Source: CAZFBA01 sp964517135 (GTDB lineage Bacteria; Cyanobacteriota; Vampirovibrionia; JBFMGH01). Taken from it: a stretch of 64,000 bases of DNA. Positions 32,841-41,907 of this stretch are shown here, in pieces (the stretch's first letter is position 1; each line of letters starts with the position of its first letter). Where the stretch lies: the NCBI GenBank assembly GCA_964517135.1, contig CAZFBA010000012.1:1-64000 (forward strand), given 5' to 3'. The position numbers were made by a program, and so were the translations under genes. The notes beneath the pieces were generated by a model that was not told the origin of the DNA, ran no database searches, and worked only from the letters and a program-made list of their open reading frames with translations.

Positions 32841-33860
32841 ATGAAAGCTGCAATATATACAGAAAAAGGTAATCTTCAGTGTGTAGATATGCCATTAACC
32901 GAATTTAATGAAGATGAAGGAGCCCTGATAAAAGTCAATGGCTGTGGCCTTTGCGGATCAGATATTGTTAAAGTACAGAAAAACCTTGTTGAACCAGGCA
33001 CTGTTCTCGGTCATGAGGTCGTCGGAACCATTGAAAAAATGGGTAAAAATACATCTTCAAAGCTTAAACCGGGTGATCGTGTTGCCCTGGCACACCATGT
33101 GCCGTGTTTTGCCTGTCGTTATTGTAAGCAGAGTAGTTTTTCAATGTGTGAAAGTTTTAAGACTTCAAACTTGGTTCCGGGCGGGTTTTCAGAATACATT
33201 TATATTACCAGACGCCATCTACAGCACACAACTATAAAAGTACCACAGGGAACCACTGATCTAACAGCATCTGCCATGGAACCTCTCGGCTGTATTCTTA
33301 GAGCACTTGAAAGATCAAAAATATCTGAAGGCCAAAATGTTATGGTGATTGGGCTTGGCTTTATAGGGTTACTTTTTGTTCAGGCATTGAAACTCTATCG
33401 AAGTTATGTTATAGCTTGCGATCTCATTGATGAAAGAGTTGAACTGGCATTAAAACTGGGCTGTGATATAGCCTTTAACCCATCAAAAATAGAAAACATA
33501 AGCACTTTGATTAATAATACTGAAAAAGAAATCATTGATACGGTTATTCTGGCTTCAGGGTCTGTTTCTTCTATTGAAATGGCTCTTAAAACCGTAAGAG
33601 ATGGAGGCAAAATAATAGTCTTTGCTAGTATACCTGATGATGTAACAGGTTATGCAAATAATGAAATCTATTATAGAGAACTATCAGTAATTGGTGCATA
33701 TTCATCAGCACCGGCTTTTCTTGGTATGGCAATGAATCTGCTTGGCTGTGGTAAGATAAAAGTGGAAGAATTTTCAACTGTAATGCCCATTGAAAATATC
33801 AACGAAGCACTGGAAAAAACCGTTTCTAACAGAGCCCTGAAGGTATATTTAACCCTATGA
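32841..33860 (+). CDS. Zinc-dependent medium-chain dehydrogenase 1
   Basis: 339 residues of the medium-chain alcohol dehydrogenase/sorbitol dehydrogenase family. Catalytic zinc ligands lie in CGLCGSD and GHEVVG; the structural zinc loop is CFACRYCKQSSFSMC (four Cys); the cofactor fold has MVIGLGFIGLLFVQAL (GxGxxG). It should oxidise a secondary alcohol of a polyol, amino acid or sugar with NAD(P). AAAAAGGAG precedes the ATG. Its stop overlaps the start of a second family member in an ATGA junction, so both are co-translated and may act on successive substrates. Substrate not determinable. Confidence 0.9.
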   Translation: MKAAIYTEKGNLQCVDMPLTEFNEDEGALIKVNGCGLCGSDIVKVQKNLVEPGTVLGHEVVGTIEKMGKNTSSKLKPGDRVALAHHVPCFACRYCKQSSFSMCESFKTSNLVPGGFSEYIYITRRHLQHTTIKVPQGTTDLTASAMEPLGCILRALERSKISEGQNVMVIGLGFIGLLFVQALKLYRSYVIACDLIDERVELALKLGCDIAFNPSKIENISTLINNTEKEIIDTVILASGSVSSIEMALKTVRDGGKIIVFASIPDDVTGYANNEIYYRELSVIGAYSSAPAFLGMAMNLLGCGKIKVEEFSTVMPIENINEALEKTVSNRALKVYLTL

Positions 33861-34894
33861 AAATGAAAGCCTATCAATATTATGGCCCGGGCGACATAAG
33901 GTATGAAGATGTTGAATTGCCTACAATCAAACCAGGAGAGATACTGGTAAAGGTAAAAAGTGCTTTAACCTGCGGTACAGACCTAAAGACTTATAGAAGA
34001 GGACACCCTGTGCTGATAAAAAAAATTCCATCAGGTTTTGGGCACGAGTTTTCAGGCACTGTCGTTAAAACAGCCCCGGATGTGGTTAAATTTAGTGAAG
34101 GTGACAAAGTCGTTGCTGCTAATTCGGCTCCTTGCCTTGACTGTCATTTGTGCCGTTTGGGCAAGCCGAACCTCTGTGACAACCTAGAGTTTCTTAATGG
34201 GGCTTTTGCAGAATACATAGCTATTCCGGCTAATATTGTAGAACGAAATACTCTTAAGATAGCTGATCATATAAGCTTTGAAGAAGCAGCTTTTTGTGAA
34301 CCTCTGGCAAACGTTTATCATGGTGTTGAAAGATCAGATATAGAACCTGGCAAAACAGTTGGAGTAGTAGGCCTGGGACCTATTGGGCTTATGTTTGTCA
34401 GACTGGCAAGACTCAAAGGTGCCAGAGTTATTGCAATGGGAAGAAACCCATTAAAACTAAAACTGGCAGCAGAATTTGGCGGGGCCAATGAAATAGTTGA
34501 TCTGACAAAGTATAAAAATCCTGAACAGGTTGTAAGAGATCTGACACCTGATAAGAAAGGGCTTGATGTCTCCATTGAGGCAGTAGGGCTACCTGAAATA
34601 TGGGAAAAGGCTATATCACTTACCAGAAAAGGTGGTACTATAAATCTCTTTGGAGGATGTGAATCAGGTACAACAATTACAATTGATACACGCAGGCTGC
34701 ACTATGATGAGCTGAAAATTATCAGCGTATTTCATCATACCCCTTATTATTTTGCTAAATCACTTGAGGTGATCTCTGAAGGCAAAATAGATGTCAAAAG
34801 GCTTATTTCTGATACAATGCCGCTAGAAAAACTTCAGACAGCCCTTGAAAAACACGAACAAGGCAAAGTCATTAAGGTTGCCATTAAGCCCTGA
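33857..34894 (+). CDS. Zinc-dependent medium-chain dehydrogenase 2
   Basis: 345 residues. Landmarks: CGTDLKTYRRGHP, GHEFSG, structural zinc loop CLDCHLCRLGKPNLC, ECxEAAFCEPLANVYHG-like catalytic region, and cofactor motif VGVVGLGPIGLMFVRLA. The overall pattern resembles threonine or sorbitol dehydrogenase-like proteins. It shares the fold but not close identity with the gene before it, which suggests old divergence rather than a recent duplication. The ATG lies within the stop of the upstream gene. Two such enzymes in one operon suggest a short catabolic or cofactor-regeneration route, but no other pathway gene is adjacent. Confidence 0.9.
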   Translation: MKMKAYQYYGPGDIRYEDVELPTIKPGEILVKVKSALTCGTDLKTYRRGHPVLIKKIPSGFGHEFSGTVVKTAPDVVKFSEGDKVVAANSAPCLDCHLCRLGKPNLCDNLEFLNGAFAEYIAIPANIVERNTLKIADHISFEEAAFCEPLANVYHGVERSDIEPGKTVGVVGLGPIGLMFVRLARLKGARVIAMGRNPLKLKLAAEFGGANEIVDLTKYKNPEQVVRDLTPDKKGLDVSIEAVGLPEIWEKAISLTRKGGTINLFGGCESGTTITIDTRRLHYDELKIISVFHHTPYYFAKSLEVISEGKIDVKRLISDTMPLEKLQTALEKHEQGKVIKVAIKP

Positions 34895-35018
34895 TAATCT
34901 TTACCATAACCGGCTCTTTCATAATTATCAGGCAGGCCAAAAATAATACTAATATATGTTTTTAATCCTGTGGTGCTCTGTTATTATTATCAATAATCAA
35001 TCAATAATGAGGTGATTT

Positions 35019-35234
35019 ATGTCTAAAACAATTTATAGTTATACAATTTATTATGATAAATATATGTCATCAAAAAGAGGCAATTTTGACTTCGAAGAAC
35101 CGGTTTTTATTGGTGATATTGTTGCAACAGACGAGGGACTTTGCAGTGTTGTTCAAAAAGTGATCTTTCCTATAGAACATTCTGGCGCAGCAGAACTGGT
35201 TGTGACTCCTTTAAGAGATGAAGATCCTTCATAG
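35019..35234 (+). CDS. Small unknown protein
   Basis: 71 residues, with ATGAGGTG upstream of the ATG. The sequence (MSKTIYSYTIYYDKYMSSKR at the start; EEPVFIGDIVATDEGLCSVV in the middle) looks like a compact beta-rich domain, since it alternates hydrophobic residues and has a Gly-Asp turn. It lies 124 bases after the dehydrogenase pair on the same strand but has its own gap. Not recognised. Confidence 0.65.
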   Translation: MSKTIYSYTIYYDKYMSSKRGNFDFEEPVFIGDIVATDEGLCSVVQKVIFPIEHSGAAELVVTPLRDEDPS

Positions 35235-36050
35235 ATTAAATTTCTGGCATTTTTTAAGATGAGCCCAGATATTTGGCAATTATGGAAAATGTAAAGCAGA
35301 ATCGCCTCACTTATGGTATTTGCTTAATCCATCTATAGAAAATAAGTAATTTCACAGGGTGGAAAAATTTTTTTTTACGCAATAATAAAATATAACCAGA
35401 TAAAAGATTGGTGTATAACTGTAAAAAATCTATCATTATAGTTATACATTGGTTCTGACAGCTAAATACTGTAAGTAAAATGCATAGCTCAAATAATAAT
35501 TTATCAATTTCTACGTGGGGGTTTATAACATAAGTGATATTCTGACTAAATAATGATAATGATTACCGGTTAGCAAAGTCTTTAATCGGTATATTGCTTT
35601 TGAATTAAAGTTCTGGCGATTATTACCGAATATCTAAATAATATTTCTGTGAGGTGCAGCTATTTATGGCACTGGCTCTGTCTGAGGATTATAAGATTCT
35701 ATAATAGGGCAAAATTTCATTTACTGAAGGCTTTTTTATGATTATCAGGGCAATTTCTGAGTATATTTAAAGATTATGAACAATCAGGTTGTTCAAAAAG
35801 AATGCTGTTATTAGTCAACAAATACGTGAGTAAGTACAGTGGTAACTCTCAGAATGTAAAGTTATGTTACGCAAAAGCAGGGATTTGTTAATTATTGTAA
35901 AAACTTCTGGCCAATATTTCATTATTAATAACACAAAACAACTAATTATTGTTTTTATGCATATACGACATTTTAGGGGGTCATTCACAGATTACAAAAC
36001 AAAAAAGGATTTAATTTTACACTTTCATATACCAACAAAGGAGGGGCAGT
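35235..36050. other. Gene-free 816-bp stretch upstream of the RTX gene
   Basis: At 35405-35455 is a small inverted motif (GTGTATAACTGT ... TATAGTTATACATTGG) related to the outer arms of element family 1. An open frame from 35864 that runs into the RTX gene has no ribosome binding site and looks spurious. I see nothing else. Confidence 0.45.
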
Positions 36051-38315
36051 ATGACAGAATTCAGTAACAATTACAATGTAAACCCGAATGCCTATGTAAA
36101 GCTGAAAACTGGAAACACTAATGACAATGTCAAAGGTCATAGTCATTATGGCGTGCTGGACATTGCCACCGGTGGCGGTGATGATGTCACTACTATTACA
36201 GGTATGGGCGGTTTCACATTACTCGACAACGCAGCAGGAGATGATACAAACTACATCTTCAATTTGTTTACTAACAATCAGATTCGCAACGGGTCAGGTG
36301 ATGATACAAATAATATCTTCACCAATTATTGCAACAATGTCATTTATAACGGTTCTGGCGATGACAGAAACGTTTTAGCTGGCTATGGCAACATTAACAC
36401 TATTTACAACGGCAGCGGTGATGATGTCAATTACATTCAGGGTAGCGGTAATAAGACATTCGTCGATGGTGGCTCAGGTAATGATACTTTTTATGTAAGC
36501 AACCAGGGTGTTGGTAACCAGAATGTTATACACGGTGGCTCAGGCTATGACCGTGTAATTTTTGAAGGTTCACCTGCACAGTATCAAGTATCAATGAGTT
36601 ATGAAAATGGTCAGGCCTACAGGGTCTTTACAGATGCTAATGGTAATGTAACAAAAGTAGCAGCTGATGTAGAGAATATTAGCTTTACCAGGCCAGCACC
36701 ACCTCCTCCACCTCCACCACCACCATTACCTCCAGCACCTCCACCACCAGTTCAGGGCCCGGCCCCGACACCTTATCCAGAGGGTGCTGTTAATCCTGTA
36801 CCTCCACCACCAATGGGCGGCGGTGATATACTCACTACACTCGCCAGCTGGTTCTTTGCAGCATTAAATGCTATTCTTAATCCACCTGCACCGGTAGCAG
36901 CAAATGAAGTTGGCACAATTACTGGTGATCCTCACTTTAAAGGTGGCGACGGCGGAATGTATGATGTTCAGGGTGAACCTGGCAAAATGTATAACCTCTT
37001 ATCTGACAGTGGCCTTCAATTTAATGGCAGATTTGACGCCTGGGGCGGCGGCGGTGCAACAGTCGTAGGTGAAACAGGTATTACTGTTACCGGTCAGGGT
37101 GGCATGAGTACTGTTACATTCAATAAAGACGGCACAGCTAAAGTTAATGGTCAAGAATTAAGAGATGGCCAAACAGTTCAACTCGCTGATGGCGGTACAG
37201 CTACCAAACAGGGCAACAAACTCATTGTTCATACAGCTGAAGGTTATACCATTACACAAACAACACATGGTTCAAGAAATGGTAATTATATAAACACTGA
37301 AGTTAAAACAGGCGCAAATGGTGTTGCAAGTGATGGCGTATTGCCAGGTGGCCTGTTAGGTCAAACATTTGACCCTGATAATGATCCAAGACACGGTAAA
37401 AAAGGTGCTGGCGCACAGGGTGAAGGTGCTATCGCCGGTCACGTTACTGATTATGAAGTAAATAGCCTTGTGCCGATGCCACAGCCTTACCCGATGCCAA
37501 TGCCATATCCGCAACCATATCCAGTACCGATTCCTTATCCTGTACCACCGGTTTATTCACAAACACCTGATCCAGTGATCTATCCAAACATGAATCCTGA
37601 TGGCAGACTTGATGGCGGTACAAATCGCAATGACTATATCAGAGGTTCCAACAGTAATGATACCCTGATGGGCCGTGATGGAAATGATACTATCGTAGGA
37701 AGAAAAGGTGATGACTGGATTCATGGCGGTGCTGGCAATGACAGATTATACGGCGGCAAAGGCAACGATGTAATCTATGGCGGCGATGGCGATGACTACA
37801 TTGATGGCGGCAAAGGTAACGACATTCTGGTCGGTGGTGCCGGTAACGATGTAATCAAAGGCGGCAAAGGTGATGATGTAATCTACGCCGGAGCCGGTAA
37901 TGATATTGTCTACGGTGGCAAAGGTAATGATAGAATATATGCTGGTGAAGGCAACAACAAAATAAATGCCGGTAAAGGTAACGATTATGTCCATATCAAT
38001 TCTGCTAACCAGCACGGTACAACTCAGGACATAGACCTTGGTAAAGGTGATGACAGAGTTGTTGTTGATGCAGCTAATGGAACCAATAACACCTACAACC
38101 TTAAAGGTGGTAAAGGCAAAGACACTATTGAGCTCAACAATATCCAGGGCCCAATAAAAGTCGAAAGACCTGGTTTCTTTAACAGATTATTTGGCGGTGC
38201 CCAATATGTTATTACTGACGCTAACGGTAACAAGTATGTACTTGATGACTTTAACCGTGGCAAAGACAAACTGATCATTAACGGTCAGGAAGTCGACCCT
38301 AAAAAACTTCTCTAG
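36051..38315 (+). CDS. RTX-type calcium-binding protein with GDPH domain
   Basis: 754 residues, no signal peptide. Order: an N-terminal array of degenerate repeats with GSGDD motifs (about 40-165), a Pro-rich linker (about 215-260), a VWD-like or DUF1521-like domain opening with ITGDPHF (Gly292-Asp293-Pro294-His295), a second Pro/Tyr/Met linker (about 475-510), and a C-terminal array of GGxGxD nonapeptides (about 525-650) such as GGKGNDVIYGGDGDDYIDG. The tail after the array (about 700-754) resembles RTX C-termini recognised by type I secretion. Strong AAGGAGGGG before the ATG. No type I transporter is adjacent. Ca2+ binding is expected from the nonapeptides; self-cleavage at Asp-Pro is a possibility by analogy. 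Confidence 0.88.
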   Translation: MTEFSNNYNVNPNAYVKLKTGNTNDNVKGHSHYGVLDIATGGGDDVTTITGMGGFTLLDNAAGDDTNYIFNLFTNNQIRNGSGDDTNNIFTNYCNNVIYNGSGDDRNVLAGYGNINTIYNGSGDDVNYIQGSGNKTFVDGGSGNDTFYVSNQGVGNQNVIHGGSGYDRVIFEGSPAQYQVSMSYENGQAYRVFTDANGNVTKVAADVENISFTRPAPPPPPPPPPLPPAPPPPVQGPAPTPYPEGAVNPVPPPPMGGGDILTTLASWFFAALNAILNPPAPVAANEVGTITGDPHFKGGDGGMYDVQGEPGKMYNLLSDSGLQFNGRFDAWGGGGATVVGETGITVTGQGGMSTVTFNKDGTAKVNGQELRDGQTVQLADGGTATKQGNKLIVHTAEGYTITQTTHGSRNGNYINTEVKTGANGVASDGVLPGGLLGQTFDPDNDPRHGKKGAGAQGEGAIAGHVTDYEVNSLVPMPQPYPMPMPYPQPYPVPIPYPVPPVYSQTPDPVIYPNMNPDGRLDGGTNRNDYIRGSNSNDTLMGRDGNDTIVGRKGDDWIHGGAGNDRLYGGKGNDVIYGGDGDDYIDGGKGNDILVGGAGNDVIKGGKGDDVIYAGAGNDIVYGGKGNDRIYAGEGNNKINAGKGNDYVHINSANQHGTTQDIDLGKGDDRVVVDAANGTNNTYNLKGGKGKDTIELNNIQGPIKVERPGFFNRLFGGAQYVITDANGNKYVLDDFNRGKDKLIINGQEVDPKKLL

Positions 38316-38344
38316 TTAAGAGATAAACATATAAACAATGTCAG

Positions 38345-38365
38345 AGAGGCTCTATAAGGGCCTCT
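38345..38365 (+). terminator. Probable weak terminator of the RTX gene
   Basis: AGAGGC (38345-38350) pairs with GCCTCT (38360-38365). The following sequence is only partly T-rich, so termination may be inefficient. Confidence 0.5.
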
Positions 38366-38394
38366 TCTGGCATAGAAGAGAGTCATTTGCTCAG

Positions 38395-38446
38395 CCAACC
38401 TGACTTAAACCCATATCTTAAATTTATATTTTTGAAAATCAAAACC
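38395..38446. repeat. MITE-like element family 1, truncated copy
   Basis: Matches one end of the family (AACCCATATCTTAAATTT then TTTTTGAAAATC). The other end and the GC-rich core are missing. Confidence 0.65.
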
Positions 38447-38729
38447 CCAAAAAGCCATTATCCTGGTTATGCATCAGTCTTATATAACAATTACAAAACA
38501 GATATTACGCTACACAACATAAAATTTTATCTGGTCTTTTAAGGTAGGTGTCTCTGTAATATAATTTTTTCTAACAAATTTATAATTTATCTATAAAGCA
38601 TAACCTGAAAGCCTTTTGCGAATTATTGTTAAAAAATTACCCTTGAAAAATTTTCAAATGCTATTAGTATATATATATCCTGTTCTAAAACAGATCGGTC
38701 AGGCGTTTTTTAGAGAATGACGAATATTT

Positions 38730-41024
38730 ATGCCAGAATCTTCCGGAACAAGCAAAAAACTTAAAAAAGAAAAAACCAGTGAAAAGAAATCACTGGTAAT
38801 AGTTGAGTCTCCTGCCAAGGCCAAAACAATTAAAAAAATTCTCGGTCGCTCTTATCAAATAAAAGCTTCTGTCGGCCACATAAGAGATTTGCCTAAAAAA
38901 ACCCTCGGCGTCGACCTCAGAAACTATTATGAACCTGAATATGTTATTATGCAGGATAAAAAGAAAGTCGTTAAAGACCTCAGCACCACCGCCAAAGAAT
39001 CAGATTTCGTCTACCTTGCACCTGACCCGGACAGAGAAGGAGAGGCTATCGCCTGGCATATTGCCTCTATACTCGAAGAAGTGCCTGAAGACAAAATCTT
39101 TCGTATAGAATTCAACGAAATAACAAAAAATGCTATCATCGAAGCAATGAAAAATCCTCGTGATATCGACATGAAAAGAGTCGATGCACAGCAGGCAAGA
39201 AGAGTATTAGACCGCCTGGTAGGATATAAACTAAGCCCACTGTTGTGGAGTAAAGTTCAACAGGGCCTCTCAGCCGGACGTGTCCAGAGTGTCGCAGTCA
39301 GAATTATATGCGACCGTGAACAAATAATAGAAGCCTTCACCCCCGAAGAATACTGGACTATTCAGGCCAACCTGTCTAAACTGAAATCATCTCTGATCTT
39401 TCCAGCAGACCTGATTCGCTTTAAAGACGATAAAATTAGCCTGAAAAATGAACAGGAAACCACTGAAGCCCTGGAATACCTTAAAGATAAAAATACAAAA
39501 TATATTGTTACTAAAGTAAACACAAGAAAAACAACCCGAAACCCTTCTCCACCTTTTATTACCAGTACCCTGCAAAGAGAAGCAAGCAATAAATTTAGCT
39601 TTTCAGTGAAAAAAACTATGCAAATTGCACAGCAGCTCTATGAAGGCATAGAGCTTGGCAATGCTGGTTTTACAGGTTTGATCACTTATATGAGAACTGA
39701 TAGCACTCGTGTAGCAGATGAAGCTGCCGAAAGTGCCAAAGAATTCATTGTTTCTCACTTTGGTGAAGAATATTACCCCTCTAAAAGAAGAGTTTATGCT
39801 AAAAAGAAAAAAAGCGTTCAGGATGCTCACGAAGCCATCAGACCAACTTACGTTGAACATGTGCCTGAAAGTATTAAAGAATTTCTTAATAAAGACCAGT
39901 ATAGAATCTATAAACTAGTCTGGGACAGATTTATCGCTTCACAAATGGAAAGCGCCCAGATCAATAACATTTCTAACGAAATTACCGCAGGAGATTATAT
40001 TTTCAGAGCCTCACATTCAAAGATTTTATTTAAAGGTTTCTACATAGTATACCAGTCAGCAGACCCTGAAGATGTCGATAAAGACTCAAGCAAGAATATT
40101 CCAGAGTTAAAAAAAGGTGATGAGCTTCAACTAAAAGAAATTTTACACGAACAACACTTCACACAACCACCACCTAGATATACCGAAGCAACTCTGGTCA
40201 AAACTCTCGAAGAAAATGGGATCGGTCGACCGAGTACGTATGCTCCTATCATTGCTACCATTCAGGATCGGGGGTATGTTATCAAGGATGAACGTACCCT
40301 GAAGCCTACAGAGCTTGGCAAGGTTGTTAATAACATCCTGATGGAACACTTTACTAATATTGTGGATACAAATTTTACAGCAGAGCTTGAAGAAAAACTT
40401 GACCAGATCGAAGAAAACTCGCTGCTCTGGAAAGAAGTCGTTGACGAATTCTATAGCCCCTTTAAAGAAGTACTGAAAGAGGCAAAAGAAAAAATGACTA
40501 AAGTCAAAATCGAATCAGAGCAACAATGCCCCAATTGTGGCAAAAATATGGTCATTAAGGTCAGTCGAAGAGGTGAAAAGTTCCTCGCCTGCCCGGGCTA
40601 CCCTGAATGTAAAACTACTATGCCCCTGACTAAAGACAATAAAATTATTGAACAGGATAGACCCAGTGATGAACTATGTGATAAGTGTAACTCAAGCATG
40701 GTTATCAAATATGGCCCCTATGGAGAATATTTGAAATGCACTAGCGAAAGCTGTGGCCACAGAAAAGCCTATGTTAAGAAGATAGGTGTCACCTGTCCGC
40801 AGTGTGGTGGAAATATGATAGAAAAGAAATCACGCTATGGAAAGATTTTCTACGGTTGTGATAATTATCCAAAGTGTAATTTCGCCAGCTGGGGCTTTCC
40901 TACTGAAGAAAAATGCCCTGAGTGCGGGTCTATGCTGGTTAAAAAATTCCTCAAGAGAGGTGATAAGCTGGCTTGCTCAAGCAAAGAATGTAAATACAGC
41001 CGGGCTGCCGAACCTCAGAGTTAA
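38730..41024 (+). CDS. topA: DNA topoisomerase I
   Basis: 764 residues. Toprim domain from residue about 22 (LVIVESPAKAKTIKKILG, with the acidic DPDREGEAIAWH), the central gate domains, and the active-site Tyr320 in ITYMRTDSTR. RPSTYAPII and the GLSAGRVQSVA motif are also conserved. The C-terminus has four zinc-finger-type repeats: CPNCGKNM...CPGYPEC, CDKCNSSM...CTSESC, CPQCGGNM...CDNYPKC and CPECGSML...CSSKEC. The enzyme relaxes negative supercoils behind RNA polymerase. It is followed 28 bases later by aroE, so it probably leads a topA-aroE-MFS operon. Confidence 0.98.
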   Translation: MPESSGTSKKLKKEKTSEKKSLVIVESPAKAKTIKKILGRSYQIKASVGHIRDLPKKTLGVDLRNYYEPEYVIMQDKKKVVKDLSTTAKESDFVYLAPDPDREGEAIAWHIASILEEVPEDKIFRIEFNEITKNAIIEAMKNPRDIDMKRVDAQQARRVLDRLVGYKLSPLLWSKVQQGLSAGRVQSVAVRIICDREQIIEAFTPEEYWTIQANLSKLKSSLIFPADLIRFKDDKISLKNEQETTEALEYLKDKNTKYIVTKVNTRKTTRNPSPPFITSTLQREASNKFSFSVKKTMQIAQQLYEGIELGNAGFTGLITYMRTDSTRVADEAAESAKEFIVSHFGEEYYPSKRRVYAKKKKSVQDAHEAIRPTYVEHVPESIKEFLNKDQYRIYKLVWDRFIASQMESAQINNISNEITAGDYIFRASHSKILFKGFYIVYQSADPEDVDKDSSKNIPELKKGDELQLKEILHEQHFTQPPPRYTEATLVKTLEENGIGRPSTYAPIIATIQDRGYVIKDERTLKPTELGKVVNNILMEHFTNIVDTNFTAELEEKLDQIEENSLLWKEVVDEFYSPFKEVLKEAKEKMTKVKIESEQQCPNCGKNMVIKVSRRGEKFLACPGYPECKTTMPLTKDNKIIEQDRPSDELCDKCNSSMVIKYGPYGEYLKCTSESCGHRKAYVKKIGVTCPQCGGNMIEKKSRYGKIFYGCDNYPKCNFASWGFPTEEKCPECGSMLVKKFLKRGDKLACSSKECKYSRAAEPQS

Positions 41025-41052
41025 TATTAGAAGTAAAACAAGAGAGTAGATC

Positions 41053-41907
41053 ATGATTAAACTTGGCGTTATAGGTTATCCAGTTAAGCACACACTTTCA
41101 CCTGTTATGCATAATGCTGCTCTGGCTGAAATGAGCATACCCGGGGTTTATTTACCCTTTGAAGTTGATCCTGATTCTCTTAGAGATGCTGTTAAAGGTC
41201 TGTCTGTTCTCGACTTTCAGGGCTATAACGTAACAATACCGTTTAAGGTCAGCATAATGGATCTTATTGATGACATTACTGAAGAAGCTAGCCTGATAGG
41301 TTCAGTAAATACTGTTATTATCTATCCTTCACGAAAAACACTGGGAGCAAATACTGATATATTTGGCTTTATGGAAACCTTCAGTAATGAAGACAAAGAA
41401 CTGCTTAAAGGCAATAAAGCTGCTGTTCTGGGGGCTGGTGGAGCTTCAAGGGCTATCGGTGTTGCCCTCTGTAAAATGGGCCTGAAGGAAGTGGCTCTTT
41501 ATGATGTGTATCCTGAAAAAGCTGAAGATACCTGCAAACACCTGAATAAAATATCTTTCAATGATACTCAATTCAAACCGGATGATGTTAAAAATGTTAA
41601 TCTTGAAGGTGTTAAGTTGCTGGTTAACGCTTCGCCAGTAGGTATGCATCCAAACGATCATCAATATCCTCTTGATAGAGAGCATATTGAATGTCTTGAC
41701 AAAAAATCTATAGTTTTTGACCTGATTTATCGCCCCCAGAAAACGGTGCTTTTGAAGTATGCAGAGTTTAACGGTCTAAAGGTCTATAATGGTTCTGAGA
41801 TGCTTGTCAGGCAGGGTGCAAAATCTCTTGAGATGTGGGTTAATCAGGAAGTTCCGGTTGATATAATGAGAGATAAGGTTATAGAATCGCTGGAAAATGA
41901 AATCTAA
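41053..41907 (+). CDS. aroE: Shikimate dehydrogenase
   Basis: 284 residues. GVIGYPVKHTLSPVMHNAAL is the shikimate-binding N-terminus; GYNVTIPFKVSIM carries the catalytic Lys; NTDIFGF carries the paired Asp; LGAGGASRAIGVAL is the NADP-binding loop; and NASPVGMHP and YNGSEMLVRQGAKSLEMW are family motifs. The enzyme reduces 3-dehydroshikimate to shikimate in aromatic amino acid synthesis. The reading frame overlaps the start of the MFS transporter gene by 11 bases. Confidence 0.97.
   Translation: MIKLGVIGYPVKHTLSPVMHNAALAEMSIPGVYLPFEVDPDSLRDAVKGLSVLDFQGYNVTIPFKVSIMDLIDDITEEASLIGSVNTVIIYPSRKTLGANTDIFGFMETFSNEDKELLKGNKAAVLGAGGASRAIGVALCKMGLKEVALYDVYPEKAEDTCKHLNKISFNDTQFKPDDVKNVNLEGVKLLVNASPVGMHPNDHQYPLDREHIECLDKKSIVFDLIYRPQKTVLLKYAEFNGLKVYNGSEMLVRQGAKSLEMWVNQEVPVDIMRDKVIESLENEI

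Larger units (their letters stand above)
38316..38729. other. Intergenic region between RTX gene and topA
   Basis: Holds a hairpin after the RTX stop (38345-38365), a truncated copy of element family 1 (38395-38446), and a TTGAAAA-A-TTTTCAA palindrome at about 38643, beside a TATATA-rich stretch that may be the topA promoter. Confidence 0.5.

Noticed and set aside
35864..36067. Frame overlapping the start of the RTX gene
   Set aside because: It lacks a ribosome binding site and ends just inside the RTX gene, which has a strong AAGGAGGGG of its own.
37620..37990. CRISPR-like spaced repeats
   Set aside because: The periodic sequence is the coding sequence of RTX nonapeptides in frame; no spacer/repeat structure.
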